64,000 bases of DNA from Prevotella fusca JCM 17724. Lineage in GTDB: Bacteria; Bacteroidota; Bacteroidia; Bacteroidales; Bacteroidaceae. Positions within the stretch are counted from its first letter, which is position 1. The number at the start of each line of letters is the position of its first letter. Below are positions 16,257 to 24,692 of the stretch, piece by piece. Made by a program: the position numbers and the translations under genes. The stretch is from positions 682,001-746,000 of the forward strand of contig NZ_CP012075.1 of NCBI RefSeq assembly GCF_001262015.1, read 5' to 3'. The notes under the pieces were generated by a model. That model was not told the DNA's origin. It did not search any database and saw only the letters and a program-made list of their open reading frames with translations.

Positions 16257-16649
16257 GACCTTCTCGAAACAGGAAAGAACTGCTACTACCTTCTCATGAA
16301 CCGTGGTGAGATGAACAGGTTTATCGTCCTGTTAAGTATGACCTGCCGCTTCCGTGCGATAGTCCGCAAGTATAATGCTGGGAAACAGCCAGGCATCCAA
16401 TGCTACATCGTTGGCGACACCATGGGCGACTTATTCCGACAAAAAAGAGAATCGCTACTTATGATAACCTTACGGAAAAAGAATCCTCTCAATAATGGAA
16501 AGGCTGTTGGGTGTCCTGCCTGAACACCTGATGATTGACATCTTCGGAACGATGGCTAACATTACAGGGACAATACGGACATGGAGAAGACGATAGCTAT
16601 CGTAAATCTGCTGACGGAAAAATCCACAAAAGCGGATAGAGTCATTTTT
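16257..16649 (+). pseudogene. decayed gene of unknown family
   Basis: A frame encoding LLETGKNCYYLLMNRGEMNR continues through FIVLLSMTCRFRAIVRKYNA to GDTMGDLF. After a frameshift near 16440 it reads DKKENRYL, then (beyond two stops) YGKRILSIMERLLGVLPEHL and MIDIFGTMANITG, and after another shift near 16575 DMEKTIAIVNLLTEKSTKAD, ending at TGA 16647-16649. Read together this is one helical protein of about 130 residues with at least three disruptions. The family was not recognised. Confidence 0.5.
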
Positions 16650-16740
16650 TGACCCCATATTAAACCAACGATTCCAGAGCATATATGCTTAATACGATAT
16701 GCACGGGATGGCGAATACCACAAGTGGGAAAGATCAGCGA

Positions 16741-17334
16741 TTAATCAAATGACAACTTCTTCAAGCGAGTACGCAGTTCTTCTGCCAGACTCTTCCTTAT
16801 GGAAAGGGTTATTTCACAGGTGTTGTCAAATTCTTGATCAATGATGCGAGGATTCATTTCCTTTATTATCCGCATAACATCATTCATCATTGGGTAAGTA
16901 AATGTATATTTTATTTCTTCTTCTATGAACTTTTCCTCTATAACACTGTTTGCTAAAGCATCTGCAGCTGCTTCACGATAAGCAACAATCAAACCGCCAG
17001 AACCAAGGTTTATACCTCCATAATAGCGAATAACACAAACAAGCGTGTTTGTCAAGCCATTACTGTCAATCTGTCCGAGAATCGGCTTACCTGCTGTTGA
17101 GGAAGGCTCCCCGTCATCATTTGCACGAAATTCCGTTCCTTCAAAACCTACTCTATAGGCATAGCAGCAATGGCGTGCATCATAATACTTCTTCCTGTAC
17201 TCCTTTACGATTTCCAAAGCCTCTTCTACAGAGTCAACATGATGCACAAAAGCGAGGAACTTACTCCGCTTTTCAGAGTAATATCCCTCGCTAATTGTCT
17301 TCTCTTTTATTGTTTTGTATTTATCGCTATCCAT
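16741..17334 (-). CDS. YigZ/IMPACT (UPF0029) family protein
   Basis: 197-residue cytosolic protein of the YigZ family (N-terminal RNase PH-like fold related to IMPACT, C-terminal ferredoxin-like DUF1949). The signature is complete: EKRSKFLAFVHHV, then KYYDARHCCYAYRVG, NDDGEPSSTAGKPILGQI, and VCVIRYYGGINLGSGGLIVA. The C-terminal part (TYPMMNDVMRIIKE) is the DUF1949 domain. The biochemical role is unsettled; eukaryotic IMPACT regulates GCN2 signalling, while bacterial YigZ is thought to bind nucleic acid or ribosomes. It lies 22 bases after the DUF1015 gene on the same strand, so it may be the last cistron of the serine operon. Confidence 0.9.
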   Translation of the reverse strand: MDSDKYKTIKEKTISEGYYSEKRSKFLAFVHHVDSVEEALEIVKEYRKKYYDARHCCYAYRVGFEGTEFRANDDGEPSSTAGKPILGQIDSNGLTNTLVCVIRYYGGINLGSGGLIVAYREAAADALANSVIEEKFIEEEIKYTFTYPMMNDVMRIIKEMNPRIIDQEFDNTCEITLSIRKSLAEELRTRLKKLSFD

Positions 17335-17355
17335 TCAAAAAACATTAATCTTGTA

Positions 17356-18603
17356 TCAATCCAGCTTATGGATTACAAGACCAGAACGTAGTTTAGGCTC
17401 AAACCATGTTGCCTTAGGTGGCATAATCTTACCACTATCAGCAATGTCCATAATCTGCTGCATAGATACAGGATAGAGTGCTAATGCCCAACGCATCTCA
17501 CCACTGTCAACACGACGCTTCAACTCTCCAAGACCACGCAGACCACCAACGAAGTCAATGCGCTTGTCAGAACGGAGATCCTTTATACCCATCAGTTCGT
17601 CCAGAATCAGTCGGCTTGAGATGTCAACATCAAGAACACCAATCGGATCATTATCATCGTATGTTCCAGGCTTAGCAACCAGGCTATACCAGTTGCCATC
17701 AAGATACATTGAGAATTCATGCAGCTTCGTTGGACGATATTCATTCTGACCTTTCAACTCAACAGTGAAGTTCTTCTCCAAAGCCTTCAAGAACTCTGCA
17801 ACTTCCATGCCATTTAAGTCCTTAACAACACGGTTATAGTCGAGAATCGTCAATTGACTTGCCTGGAAACATACTGCCATGAAGTAATTATACTCCTCAT
17901 CACCCTTGTGGTTTGGATTGTTCTTGGCTTTCTCAGCACCTACCAGAGCAGCCGCAGCAGAACGATGGTGACCATCAGCAATGTAAAGGCTTGGCATCTT
18001 CTTGAATTCTTCAGTCACAGTCTTGATGTCAGCTTCATCTGTGATAACCCAGAACTGATGTCTGAATCCATCATCAGGTGCTACAAAGTCATATTCTGGC
18101 TTAGTTGCGGCATAACGTGTCAGCAACGTATCCAGCACCTTGTTGTCTGGATAAGCAAAGAATACTGGCTCAACATTGGCATTGCAGATGCGCACATGCT
18201 TCATGCGATCCTCTTCCTTATCTCTACGTGTCAGTTCATGCTTCTTGATATTACCCTTCAAATAGTCATCAACATAAGCTCCAACAACAAGACCATACTG
18301 CGTCTTACCGTTCATCGTCTGCGCATAGATATAGTAATGCTCTTTATCATCCTGTACTAACCACCCCTTGTCCTGGAACATCTGGAACTGCTCAACAGCA
18401 CTGTTGTATGCTCTTGGGTCATATTCACTTGTACCAACTTCAAAGTTGATTTCCGGCTTGATAATATGATATAAACTCTTTTCATTATCACCAGCCTCAA
18501 CACGAGCCTCTTCAGAATCCAAGACATCGTATGGACGACTGGCAACAGATTCAACTAAGTCCTTCGGAGGGCGGATACCTTTAAAAGGTTTGATTACAGC
18601 CAT
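17356..18603 (-). CDS. DUF1015 family protein
   Basis: 415 residues from the ATG at 18603 (start MAVIKPFKGIRPPKDL); the frame is open back to 18642, but the family normally begins IKPFKGIRP. Other family blocks are SRPYDVLDSEEA, LYIADGHHRSAAAALVGAEK, and the C-terminal RLILDELMGI with VDSGEMRWALALYPVS. The HHR centre resembles a phosphate- or nucleotide-binding site, but the activity is uncharacterised as far as I know. It follows serA and serC in the same direction, an arrangement that is frequent in Bacteroidetes and hints at a role around serine or phosphoserine. Confidence 0.88.
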   Translation of the reverse strand: MAVIKPFKGIRPPKDLVESVASRPYDVLDSEEARVEAGDNEKSLYHIIKPEINFEVGTSEYDPRAYNSAVEQFQMFQDKGWLVQDDKEHYYIYAQTMNGKTQYGLVVGAYVDDYLKGNIKKHELTRRDKEEDRMKHVRICNANVEPVFFAYPDNKVLDTLLTRYAATKPEYDFVAPDDGFRHQFWVITDEADIKTVTEEFKKMPSLYIADGHHRSAAAALVGAEKAKNNPNHKGDEEYNYFMAVCFQASQLTILDYNRVVKDLNGMEVAEFLKALEKNFTVELKGQNEYRPTKLHEFSMYLDGNWYSLVAKPGTYDDNDPIGVLDVDISSRLILDELMGIKDLRSDKRIDFVGGLRGLGELKRRVDSGEMRWALALYPVSMQQIMDIADSGKIMPPKATWFEPKLRSGLVIHKLD

Positions 18604-18689
18604 AGTGTATATTTTTAAAATCAGAAAAGGGCTGACTGCCACAATCTCTCATTGAAGATTAAGTCAATCAACCCTAATGTACTAATAAT

Positions 18690-19607
18690 TTATTTATTTA
18701 CCTGGAATGTTGTATCACCAGTTGCAAAGAAAGCATTAATCTGCTTTGCAGCTGCTATACCAGCATTTGTATTGGCTTCAGCAGTCTGAGCACCCATCTT
18801 CTTCGGTGTGGAGAAGTAGCGACCTTCAAACTTCTTGAACTCCTCATCAGCATCAGGCTTGATGTCGGTAACGAACTTCAAGTCCTCACGCTCAGCCATC
18901 AACTTCAACAATTCTTCCTCATTGATAACCTCCTTACGAGCTGTATTCACGAGAATAGCCTTCTTTGGAAGCTGATTAACCACACGGTAATCAATACTCT
19001 TTACTGTCTGTGGGGTTGCCGGGATGTGAAGTGACAGCACATCACAACTCTGGAACAACTCATCCTGCGTCTTGCAAGCATGAACGCCAGCAGCCTCGAT
19101 AGCTTCCGCCGGGCAGAATGCATCGTACGCATATACTTCCATGCCAAAGCCCTTTGCGATGCGTGCAACATTTCTACCAACATTTCCAAAAGCAAGAATA
19201 CCAAGTTTCTTACCCATCAATTCCGTACCAGCCTTGCCATTATAGAAATTACGTACTGCATATACCAACATACCGAATACAAGTTCAGCAACGGCATTGG
19301 AGTTCTGACCAGGAGTATTTTCTACAACAACGTTCTTTCCCTTTGCATAGGCTGTGTCGATAGAGTCGTAACCAGCACCTGCACGAACAACAATCTTCAA
19401 CTGTTTGGCAGCATCAAGTACTTCAGGTGTAACCTTATCAGAGCGTACTATCATTGCATCGGCGTCTTTCACAGCCTCAAGCAATTCGGCAGTTTCTGTG
19501 TATTTCTCAAGCAGAACGACTTCATGTCCTGCACCTTTAAGTTCTGTCGTAATACCTTGCACAGCAGCTGGTGCAAATGGTTTTTCAGTTGCAATTAAAA
19601 CCTTCAT
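18690..19607 (-). CDS. serA: D-3-phosphoglycerate dehydrogenase, short form
   Basis: NAD-dependent first step of serine synthesis (3-phosphoglycerate to 3-phosphohydroxypyruvate). The ATG at 19607 gives 305 residues (MKVLIATEKPFAP); the open frame extends to 19679. The substrate-binding VVRAGAGYDSIDTAY, the Rossmann motif LGILAFGNVGRNVARIA, VSLHIPATPQT and the NTARKEVINEEELL block with its Arg/Glu are present. No ACT or ASB domain follows, so serine feedback control of the E. coli type is not expected. In place of the catalytic His of HIGxST the sequence is KKMGAQTAEAN. Lys there defines the type IIIK enzymes known from Entamoeba and Bacteroidetes. It is 17 bases downstream of the open frame limit of serC and clearly in its operon. 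Confidence 0.9.
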   Translation of the reverse strand: MKVLIATEKPFAPAAVQGITTELKGAGHEVVLLEKYTETAELLEAVKDADAMIVRSDKVTPEVLDAAKQLKIVVRAGAGYDSIDTAYAKGKNVVVENTPGQNSNAVAELVFGMLVYAVRNFYNGKAGTELMGKKLGILAFGNVGRNVARIAKGFGMEVYAYDAFCPAEAIEAAGVHACKTQDELFQSCDVLSLHIPATPQTVKSIDYRVVNQLPKKAILVNTARKEVINEEELLKLMAEREDLKFVTDIKPDADEEFKKFEGRYFSTPKKMGAQTAEANTNAGIAAAKQINAFFATGDTTFQVNK

Positions 19608-19696
19608 AGCCTTAATGTTTTGGTTAGATATAGTAAAGTTATCGTTTAGACTTAGCAATGGTATGATTATCACTGCCAAGTCTAATCATTGTTAAT

Positions 19697-20767
19697 TTAA
19701 TGCTTAGCTTCGAATTCCTTCATTGTTTCAACAAGAGCCTTGCAGCCTTCAACTGTCATTGCATTGTAGCAGCTTGCACGGAAACCACCAACGTCACGGT
19801 GACCCTTGATACCAACCATACCTCTTTCTGTAGCAAACTTAAAGAACTCATCCTGAAGTTCAGCATACTCATCGTTGAGAACGAAGCAGATATTCATGTA
19901 AGAACGATCCTCCTCACACTTAACTGTACCACGGAACAACTTATTGCGATCAATTTCACCATAAACAATATCAGCACGTTCCTTAGCAAGTTTCTCCATT
20001 GCTACTACGCCGCCATTAGCCTTGATCCAACGAAGATTCTCCAAAGCTGTGTAGACTGGCACTACAGGAGGAGTATTGAACATAGAACCCTTCTTGATAT
20101 GTGTACGATAATCCAGCATTGTTGGGATTTCACGCTGTACACGACCAAGGACTTCATCCTTAATGATGATGAATGTAACACCTGCCATAGAGAGGTTCTT
20201 CTGTGCACCACCATAGATACAGTCGTACTTAGAGACATCTACCGGGCGGCTGAAGATATCTGAAGACATATCAGCAATCATACGAACTGGTACGTCCAAG
20301 TCTTTGTGGTACTCTGTACCATAAATTGTGTTATTGGTAGTTATGTGCAAGTAATCCAAATCTGTAGGAACGTCGAAGTTCTTTGGAAGATATGTATAGT
20401 TTTCATCTGCTGATGAAGCAACCTCAACAACTTCTCCAAACAACTTAGCTTCCTTTATTGCCTTCTTTGCCCAAACACCAGTATTCAAATAACCAGCCTT
20501 CTTTACCAAGAAGTTGAAAGGAATCATGCAGAACTCAAGTGATGCACCACCACCCAAGAAAAGCACAGAATAGCCTTCAGGAACATTTAACACTTCCTTT
20601 ACCAAAGCCATTGCTTCATCCATAACCGGTTGGAAATCCTTTGAACGGTGGCTGATTTCTGCAATTGAGAGACCAATCCCGTTAAAATCTAAAATCGCAC
20701 TTGCTGTTTTTTCGATTACTTCGCGTGGAAGGATACATGGTCCAGCACCAAAATTGTACTTTTTCAT
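19697..20767 (-). CDS. serC: phosphoserine aminotransferase
   Basis: PLP-dependent class V aminotransferase that converts 3-phosphohydroxypyruvate and glutamate to phosphoserine; it may also serve pyridoxal synthesis. The length of 356 residues is normal. Landmarks are [16 protein letters not shown] at the N-terminus, [17 protein letters not shown], the [13 protein letters not shown] block, and [20 protein letters not shown], where Lys of AQKN is the PLP Schiff-base lysine. The C-terminus [20 protein letters not shown] is conserved. First gene of the serC-serA-DUF1015(-yigZ) operon. Confidence 0.96.
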   Translation of the reverse strand: MKKYNFGAGPCILPREVIEKTASAILDFNGIGLSIAEISHRSKDFQPVMDEAMALVKEVLNVPEGYSVLFLGGGASLEFCMIPFNFLVKKAGYLNTGVWAKKAIKEAKLFGEVVEVASSADENYTYLPKNFDVPTDLDYLHITTNNTIYGTEYHKDLDVPVRMIADMSSDIFSRPVDVSKYDCIYGGAQKNLSMAGVTFIIIKDEVLGRVQREIPTMLDYRTHIKKGSMFNTPPVVPVYTALENLRWIKANGGVVAMEKLAKERADIVYGEIDRNKLFRGTVKCEEDRSYMNICFVLNDEYAELQDEFFKFATERGMVGIKGHRDVGGFRASCYNAMTVEGCKALVETMKEFEAKH

Positions 20768-20976
20768 CTGATTGTTTAGTTTAAGTTCGACTTATGTTTT
20801 ATAGTAATTATCAGTATTAAATGCTGTTAGATCTTTCTATGGTCTACGGTGCGAAGATACACTTTTATTTTTATACCTCCAAATAAAATCACATAATTTT
20901 TACATGACAAAAACAAGCAATTTCTATACATGTGAACGGACACAACAAGGTAAGGGGTGACACTTTGTCTATAGTG

Positions 20977-22290
20977 TCACCTAACCTCTTCCACAACGGT
21001 ACGAATACCCTTGATTTTTTCGCCTTTAGTCAGTGAAATTATTTCTTTTATCTTTGTGCGTGATACCGCAACATAAGTAAAACGGTCCTTGACATCAATC
21101 TTTCCAATCTCGGAGGACTTCAACCCACCCTTTTTACAAAGGAAACCAACGATGTCCATTTTGGAAATCTTATCTTTCTTTCCCTTGCCAATATATATTG
21201 TTGCCATACGAGGCTGCGCAGGCTTCGGCAAAGAGGCTGGAATCTGATATTCTTCGTGTTCATTGCTGACATATTCCGGCAGGTATTCTCCAGGACCAAG
21301 TACAAAGAATGTTCTTCCCTCCTTGTCCCATCGTGCTGTACGCCCTACCCTATGCACATAGCTGTCTTCTGTTTCAGGCAGATGGTAGTGAATGATGTTG
21401 TCAACATCAGGAATATCCAATCCACGTGAAGCCAGGTCGGTACTGACGAGTATCGGTGCTGAGCCGTTTGAGAAGCGATAAAGGGCAGCCTCACGCTCAC
21501 GCTGTTCCAAACCACCATGGAACCAACTAAGAGCAAAGCCATTCTCTTTCAAGAACAAGGCTGTACGCTCTACAGAATCACGATAATTCAAGAACACGAT
21601 ACTGCTCTTGTCACCCAAAGAGAGTAAAAGGTTCTTCAGCACTTCAAGTTTGTCCTTTTCCGGACTTATAACCGTATAGAGACGGATGCGGTCGGGAATG
21701 TTCTCTTCATCTGTACGGTAATCCAAATGAACGGTTCTACCCATAGATACAAAATTCGGAATAGACTCCGATTCTGTAGCCGACAGCAGGATTCTTCTTT
21801 CTATATTAGGCAGTTTACAGAGAACACTCATCATTTCATCTTGAAAACCAAATTCCAGACACTTGTCGAACTCATCTATCACAAGCCACTTGACCGTTTC
21901 TGCATTGACATTCGACTTATCAAGATGATCATTCAAACGACCAGGAGTGGCAAAGACTATCTGTGGCTTTACATCCCGAAGTACACGATGCTCTTCCATT
22001 GTAGGACGACCACCATACAGTGGCATGGAACGTAAGCCACTACCCATATCCTTGAGAACATTGGCAGACTGCAGTGCCAGCTCACGTCCAGGCACCAATA
22101 CAACTGCCTGCAAATCATCAGAGGAAGCATCCAACCGTTGTATCAGCGGCAGAAGGTAAGCATAGGTCTTACCCGAGCCTGTCGGCGACATCACTACAAC
22201 ATCTTTACCTGTATGCAGCACAGCATCAGCCGTAGCCTCCTGCATAGCATTGAGTGTTATGCCAAGTTTATCAAGAACATCATTACGCAT
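20977..22290 (-). CDS. DEAD-box RNA helicase, DbpA-like C-terminus
   Basis: ATP-dependent RNA helicase of 437 residues. Motif I is SPTGSGKTYAYLLPL, motif Ib TPGRL, motif III LSATES, motif V VSTDLASRGLDIP and motif VI YVHRVGRTAR. Motif II is VIDEFDKCLEFGF, so the third position of DEAD is Phe. The C-terminal 75 residues (ISKMDIVGFLCKKGGLKSSE, then a beta-alpha repeat) match the DbpA RNA-binding domain, which in E. coli recognises hairpin 92 of 23S rRNA; a role in large-subunit assembly is inferred. It starts two bases before the stop of the upstream TPR gene is passed (22290 against 22293), so it is translationally close to that operon. Confidence 0.9.
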   Translation of the reverse strand: MRNDVLDKLGITLNAMQEATADAVLHTGKDVVVMSPTGSGKTYAYLLPLIQRLDASSDDLQAVVLVPGRELALQSANVLKDMGSGLRSMPLYGGRPTMEEHRVLRDVKPQIVFATPGRLNDHLDKSNVNAETVKWLVIDEFDKCLEFGFQDEMMSVLCKLPNIERRILLSATESESIPNFVSMGRTVHLDYRTDEENIPDRIRLYTVISPEKDKLEVLKNLLLSLGDKSSIVFLNYRDSVERTALFLKENGFALSWFHGGLEQREREAALYRFSNGSAPILVSTDLASRGLDIPDVDNIIHYHLPETEDSYVHRVGRTARWDKEGRTFFVLGPGEYLPEYVSNEHEEYQIPASLPKPAQPRMATIYIGKGKKDKISKMDIVGFLCKKGGLKSSEIGKIDVKDRFTYVAVSRTKIKEIISLTKGEKIKGIRTVVEEVR

Positions 22291-22292
22291 AT

Positions 22293-23498
22293 TTACTTTT
22301 CCTTTCTTATCCTGTCAATTTCATCAAACTCCTTGCCCATATTCAAATTGAGATAAATAGTGTACAAAGGAGCTAACCATTTACTCTTAGCTTCTGGCGC
22401 AAGCTCTCTGTACTTCTCCATATAAGGCTTGGAACGCTGATACAATGTGATTATCTTTTCCCTATTTGAGCGGTACTTCTGCCTGTCCTTGTTTAGTTCT
22501 ATCGCCTGATTGAAATAAGCAAGACCAATATTATAATAGGCATCCGCAAAAGAATCATTCTCTTTAATCAACTGAGTACAAAGCTGGATACATTCACCAT
22601 ATCTGCCAAGATTCAATAAAGCAGTGCTTTTGGCAAAACGAAACAAAAGACTCGTTGAGTCAGCTTTCAAGGCTCGCTCTGTTATCCCCAATGCTTTCTC
22701 ATGTTCACTCTTCCTGGCGTAATACTCCACCAGACGGGGAAAGAAGAAAGCAAAATTCGGGTATTGCTCAAAGCCTGCCTGCAACGATTTCACATACATT
22801 GCAGTATCTTTCTTCACCAGATAAGCCTCTGCTTCATACTGTCTTACAAAATTAAGCATTGACGTATCACGCTCTGCCAAATCCTTGAAGCGCATAATTC
22901 TATCAGCATCGCTGAGCTTATATCCACAGAACATTGCCCAATAAGCCGCATGCGGAATCAGGGCATCGTGCTGCATATAATCATACCCTGTGAAGAGAGG
23001 ATAACTGACCGACTGCAGGTAATCGCTATAATAATCAAAAGCTGTCTGATAGTCTTTTCTATGAACAAAATATGCACCGCCATTGAAAAGATTGGGGCGT
23101 ATTGAATTCAGAAAAGCTGCATGCTTGACTCTATACTTTGGACGTACCCTACCCTTCGCATCCGGCTGGGCTTCGAGTGAATCAAAACGTGACATCGTAT
23201 CACACAGTCTTCTTGTAACCGAAAAGAAAGCAGCCGTATCATACTTCTGCTTTAGATATAGTTTTTCGTTTCCCTGCTCATACTGCTTTACCAACGCATC
23301 GCAGAGTAGAAGCCATATCTTGCTGTTCTTCCTGGATACAGAGTCCACAAGCAGCCCACGGAGCGTATTCTCTGCCCTCGCAAGCTCTTTCCCCGCCTTA
23401 ATCTGATCACGCACAGCCTGTAACTGCTTCTTCTGCGCAAAGCCAGAGAGAGAGGACAGCAGACAAATGCAGATTAAAAAAAACTTTATAGACTTCAC
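22293..23498 (-). CDS. TPR-containing periplasmic protein (TPR-1)
   Basis: 401 residues with a signal peptide (MKSIKFFLICICLLSSLSGF-AQ). TPR-like helical repeats are clear around KALGITERALKADSTSLLFR and FADAYYNIGLAYFNQAIELN. The start is GTG at 23498, which overlaps the TGA of the preceding cistron in a GTGA junction, so the two are translationally coupled. It shares with the next two upstream genes the block D-x-KG-x-x-PKY before a helix-rich ~55-residue segment and the ending W-x-x-PLY-x-x-Y. The three are tandem paralogues. Probable scaffold for envelope protein complexes; partners unknown. Confidence 0.8.
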   Translation of the reverse strand: MKSIKFFLICICLLSSLSGFAQKKQLQAVRDQIKAGKELARAENTLRGLLVDSVSRKNSKIWLLLCDALVKQYEQGNEKLYLKQKYDTAAFFSVTRRLCDTMSRFDSLEAQPDAKGRVRPKYRVKHAAFLNSIRPNLFNGGAYFVHRKDYQTAFDYYSDYLQSVSYPLFTGYDYMQHDALIPHAAYWAMFCGYKLSDADRIMRFKDLAERDTSMLNFVRQYEAEAYLVKKDTAMYVKSLQAGFEQYPNFAFFFPRLVEYYARKSEHEKALGITERALKADSTSLLFRFAKSTALLNLGRYGECIQLCTQLIKENDSFADAYYNIGLAYFNQAIELNKDRQKYRSNREKIITLYQRSKPYMEKYRELAPEAKSKWLAPLYTIYLNLNMGKEFDEIDRIRKEK

Positions 23499-24607
23499 TT
23501 TTTAAATTCTGTTACAAGAGGTTCAAGTTCTTCAGCCTTTACTTTGTCATTCAATATCGTGTAATCCAAATAGAGAGGACCTACCCAATCGACCCTGTTT
23601 CTACGTGGATCCCTTGCCCTCACACGTTCCAGATAAGTACGCGCTTCAGCAAAATACCTCATATATTCATCGTCAGATACGGTTTCCTTATTCTTTCTAC
23701 GTGCAGCAACAGCATCACGTGCAGCCATTCCCAAGGTATTCAAACACACACCAATGTTATAGGCGACAGGAATGCTGCTCGGGTCAATCTCGTCAGCCTG
23801 CTTATAGGCATCAATAGCTTCTTCCCATCTCTCTGCGTGCATAGCTATTTCTCCCTTCAATATCCATGGCACTGTGGAATTTGTGTTTTCTTCCAGTATT
23901 CTATCTATAAAATCCTCGATATTGAACTTACGTGTAGGATTCTGATAGAATTTCATAATCCACGAGAAGTAAGTCTCATTCGTAGGGTCAGTGCGGTAAA
24001 GTCGTTGTATCACTGACAGATAGCGTAATGAATCCTCCTCATTCACCATCTTACCATACATACACTGAGCCTTGATTTCAGCTGCTGCCTGTGCCGATTC
24101 ATCATACCGCATTGCTATATCAGCATATTCATCGGCTTTCTGCAAGTCACGTGCTTTCAAGTAATAATAAGCAATATAGTAAGCTGCTACACCCGACTCG
24201 TCTACATTATCTTTCACCAGCGATGATTTACGGGCTTTCAGATACAGTTTCAAGGCATCCAGCCCTTCTTGTCTCGTATAATTTCCTTTACTGAAATATT
24301 TACCCGCATCTATCAGCATCGGGTGCAGAAACGCAAGACGTTTCCTGTTTTCCTCCTCAAATTTAAGATTAACTTTTCCCTTTCGGTTAGGCATTCTGTC
24401 AAACTCATCACATTTCAATGAATACTCCACTCCATCAACAACAGATTTGAAGATGGCTACAGAGTCCCTATCCGAACGTTTCTCTACACGGGTAAAAGCC
24501 TCTTTGGCAAGGCGGTCAAAAGATTCAGCCTGCTTATGTACATCCTGTGCCTCAGCAACATCCCAACTTATGAAAGCTGAAATAACCAGTATCAGTAATC
24601 GTTTCAT
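23495..24607 (-). CDS. TPR-containing periplasmic protein (TPR-2)
   Basis: From the ATG at 24607 the protein has 370 residues and begins MKRLLILVISAFISWDVAEA, a signal peptide; the open frame reaches 24667 without a better start. The family block is FDRMPNRKGKVNLKFEEENR, and TPR units include VPWILKGEIAMHAERWEEAI and DAYKQADEIDPSSIPVAYNI. It ends RVDWVGPLYLDYTI, like its paralogues. It is separated from TPR-3 by about 85 bases that contain a terminator-like hairpin, so expression may be lower than that of TPR-3. It overlaps the downstream TPR-1 by four bases. Confidence 0.8.
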   Translation of the reverse strand: MKRLLILVISAFISWDVAEAQDVHKQAESFDRLAKEAFTRVEKRSDRDSVAIFKSVVDGVEYSLKCDEFDRMPNRKGKVNLKFEEENRKRLAFLHPMLIDAGKYFSKGNYTRQEGLDALKLYLKARKSSLVKDNVDESGVAAYYIAYYYLKARDLQKADEYADIAMRYDESAQAAAEIKAQCMYGKMVNEEDSLRYLSVIQRLYRTDPTNETYFSWIMKFYQNPTRKFNIEDFIDRILEENTNSTVPWILKGEIAMHAERWEEAIDAYKQADEIDPSSIPVAYNIGVCLNTLGMAARDAVAARRKNKETVSDDEYMRYFAEARTYLERVRARDPRRNRVDWVGPLYLDYTILNDKVKAEELEPLVTEFKK

Positions 24608-24632
24608 CAACAACAATTTAGTAAAACAAAAT

Positions 24633-24677
24633 CCCCCCTTATATGACTTGACTAAAGACATTGTCATACAAGAGGGG
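24633..24677 (-). terminator. attenuator-like hairpin between TPR-3 and TPR-2
   Basis: Arms CCCCTT-a-TATGAC (24635-24647) and GTCATA-c-AAGAGGGG (24663-24677), followed on the minus strand by the T-rich attttgtttta. It lies inside an operon spacer, so partial termination is more likely than a full stop. Confidence 0.45.
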
Positions 24678-24692
24678 CTATATTAAGAAGAT

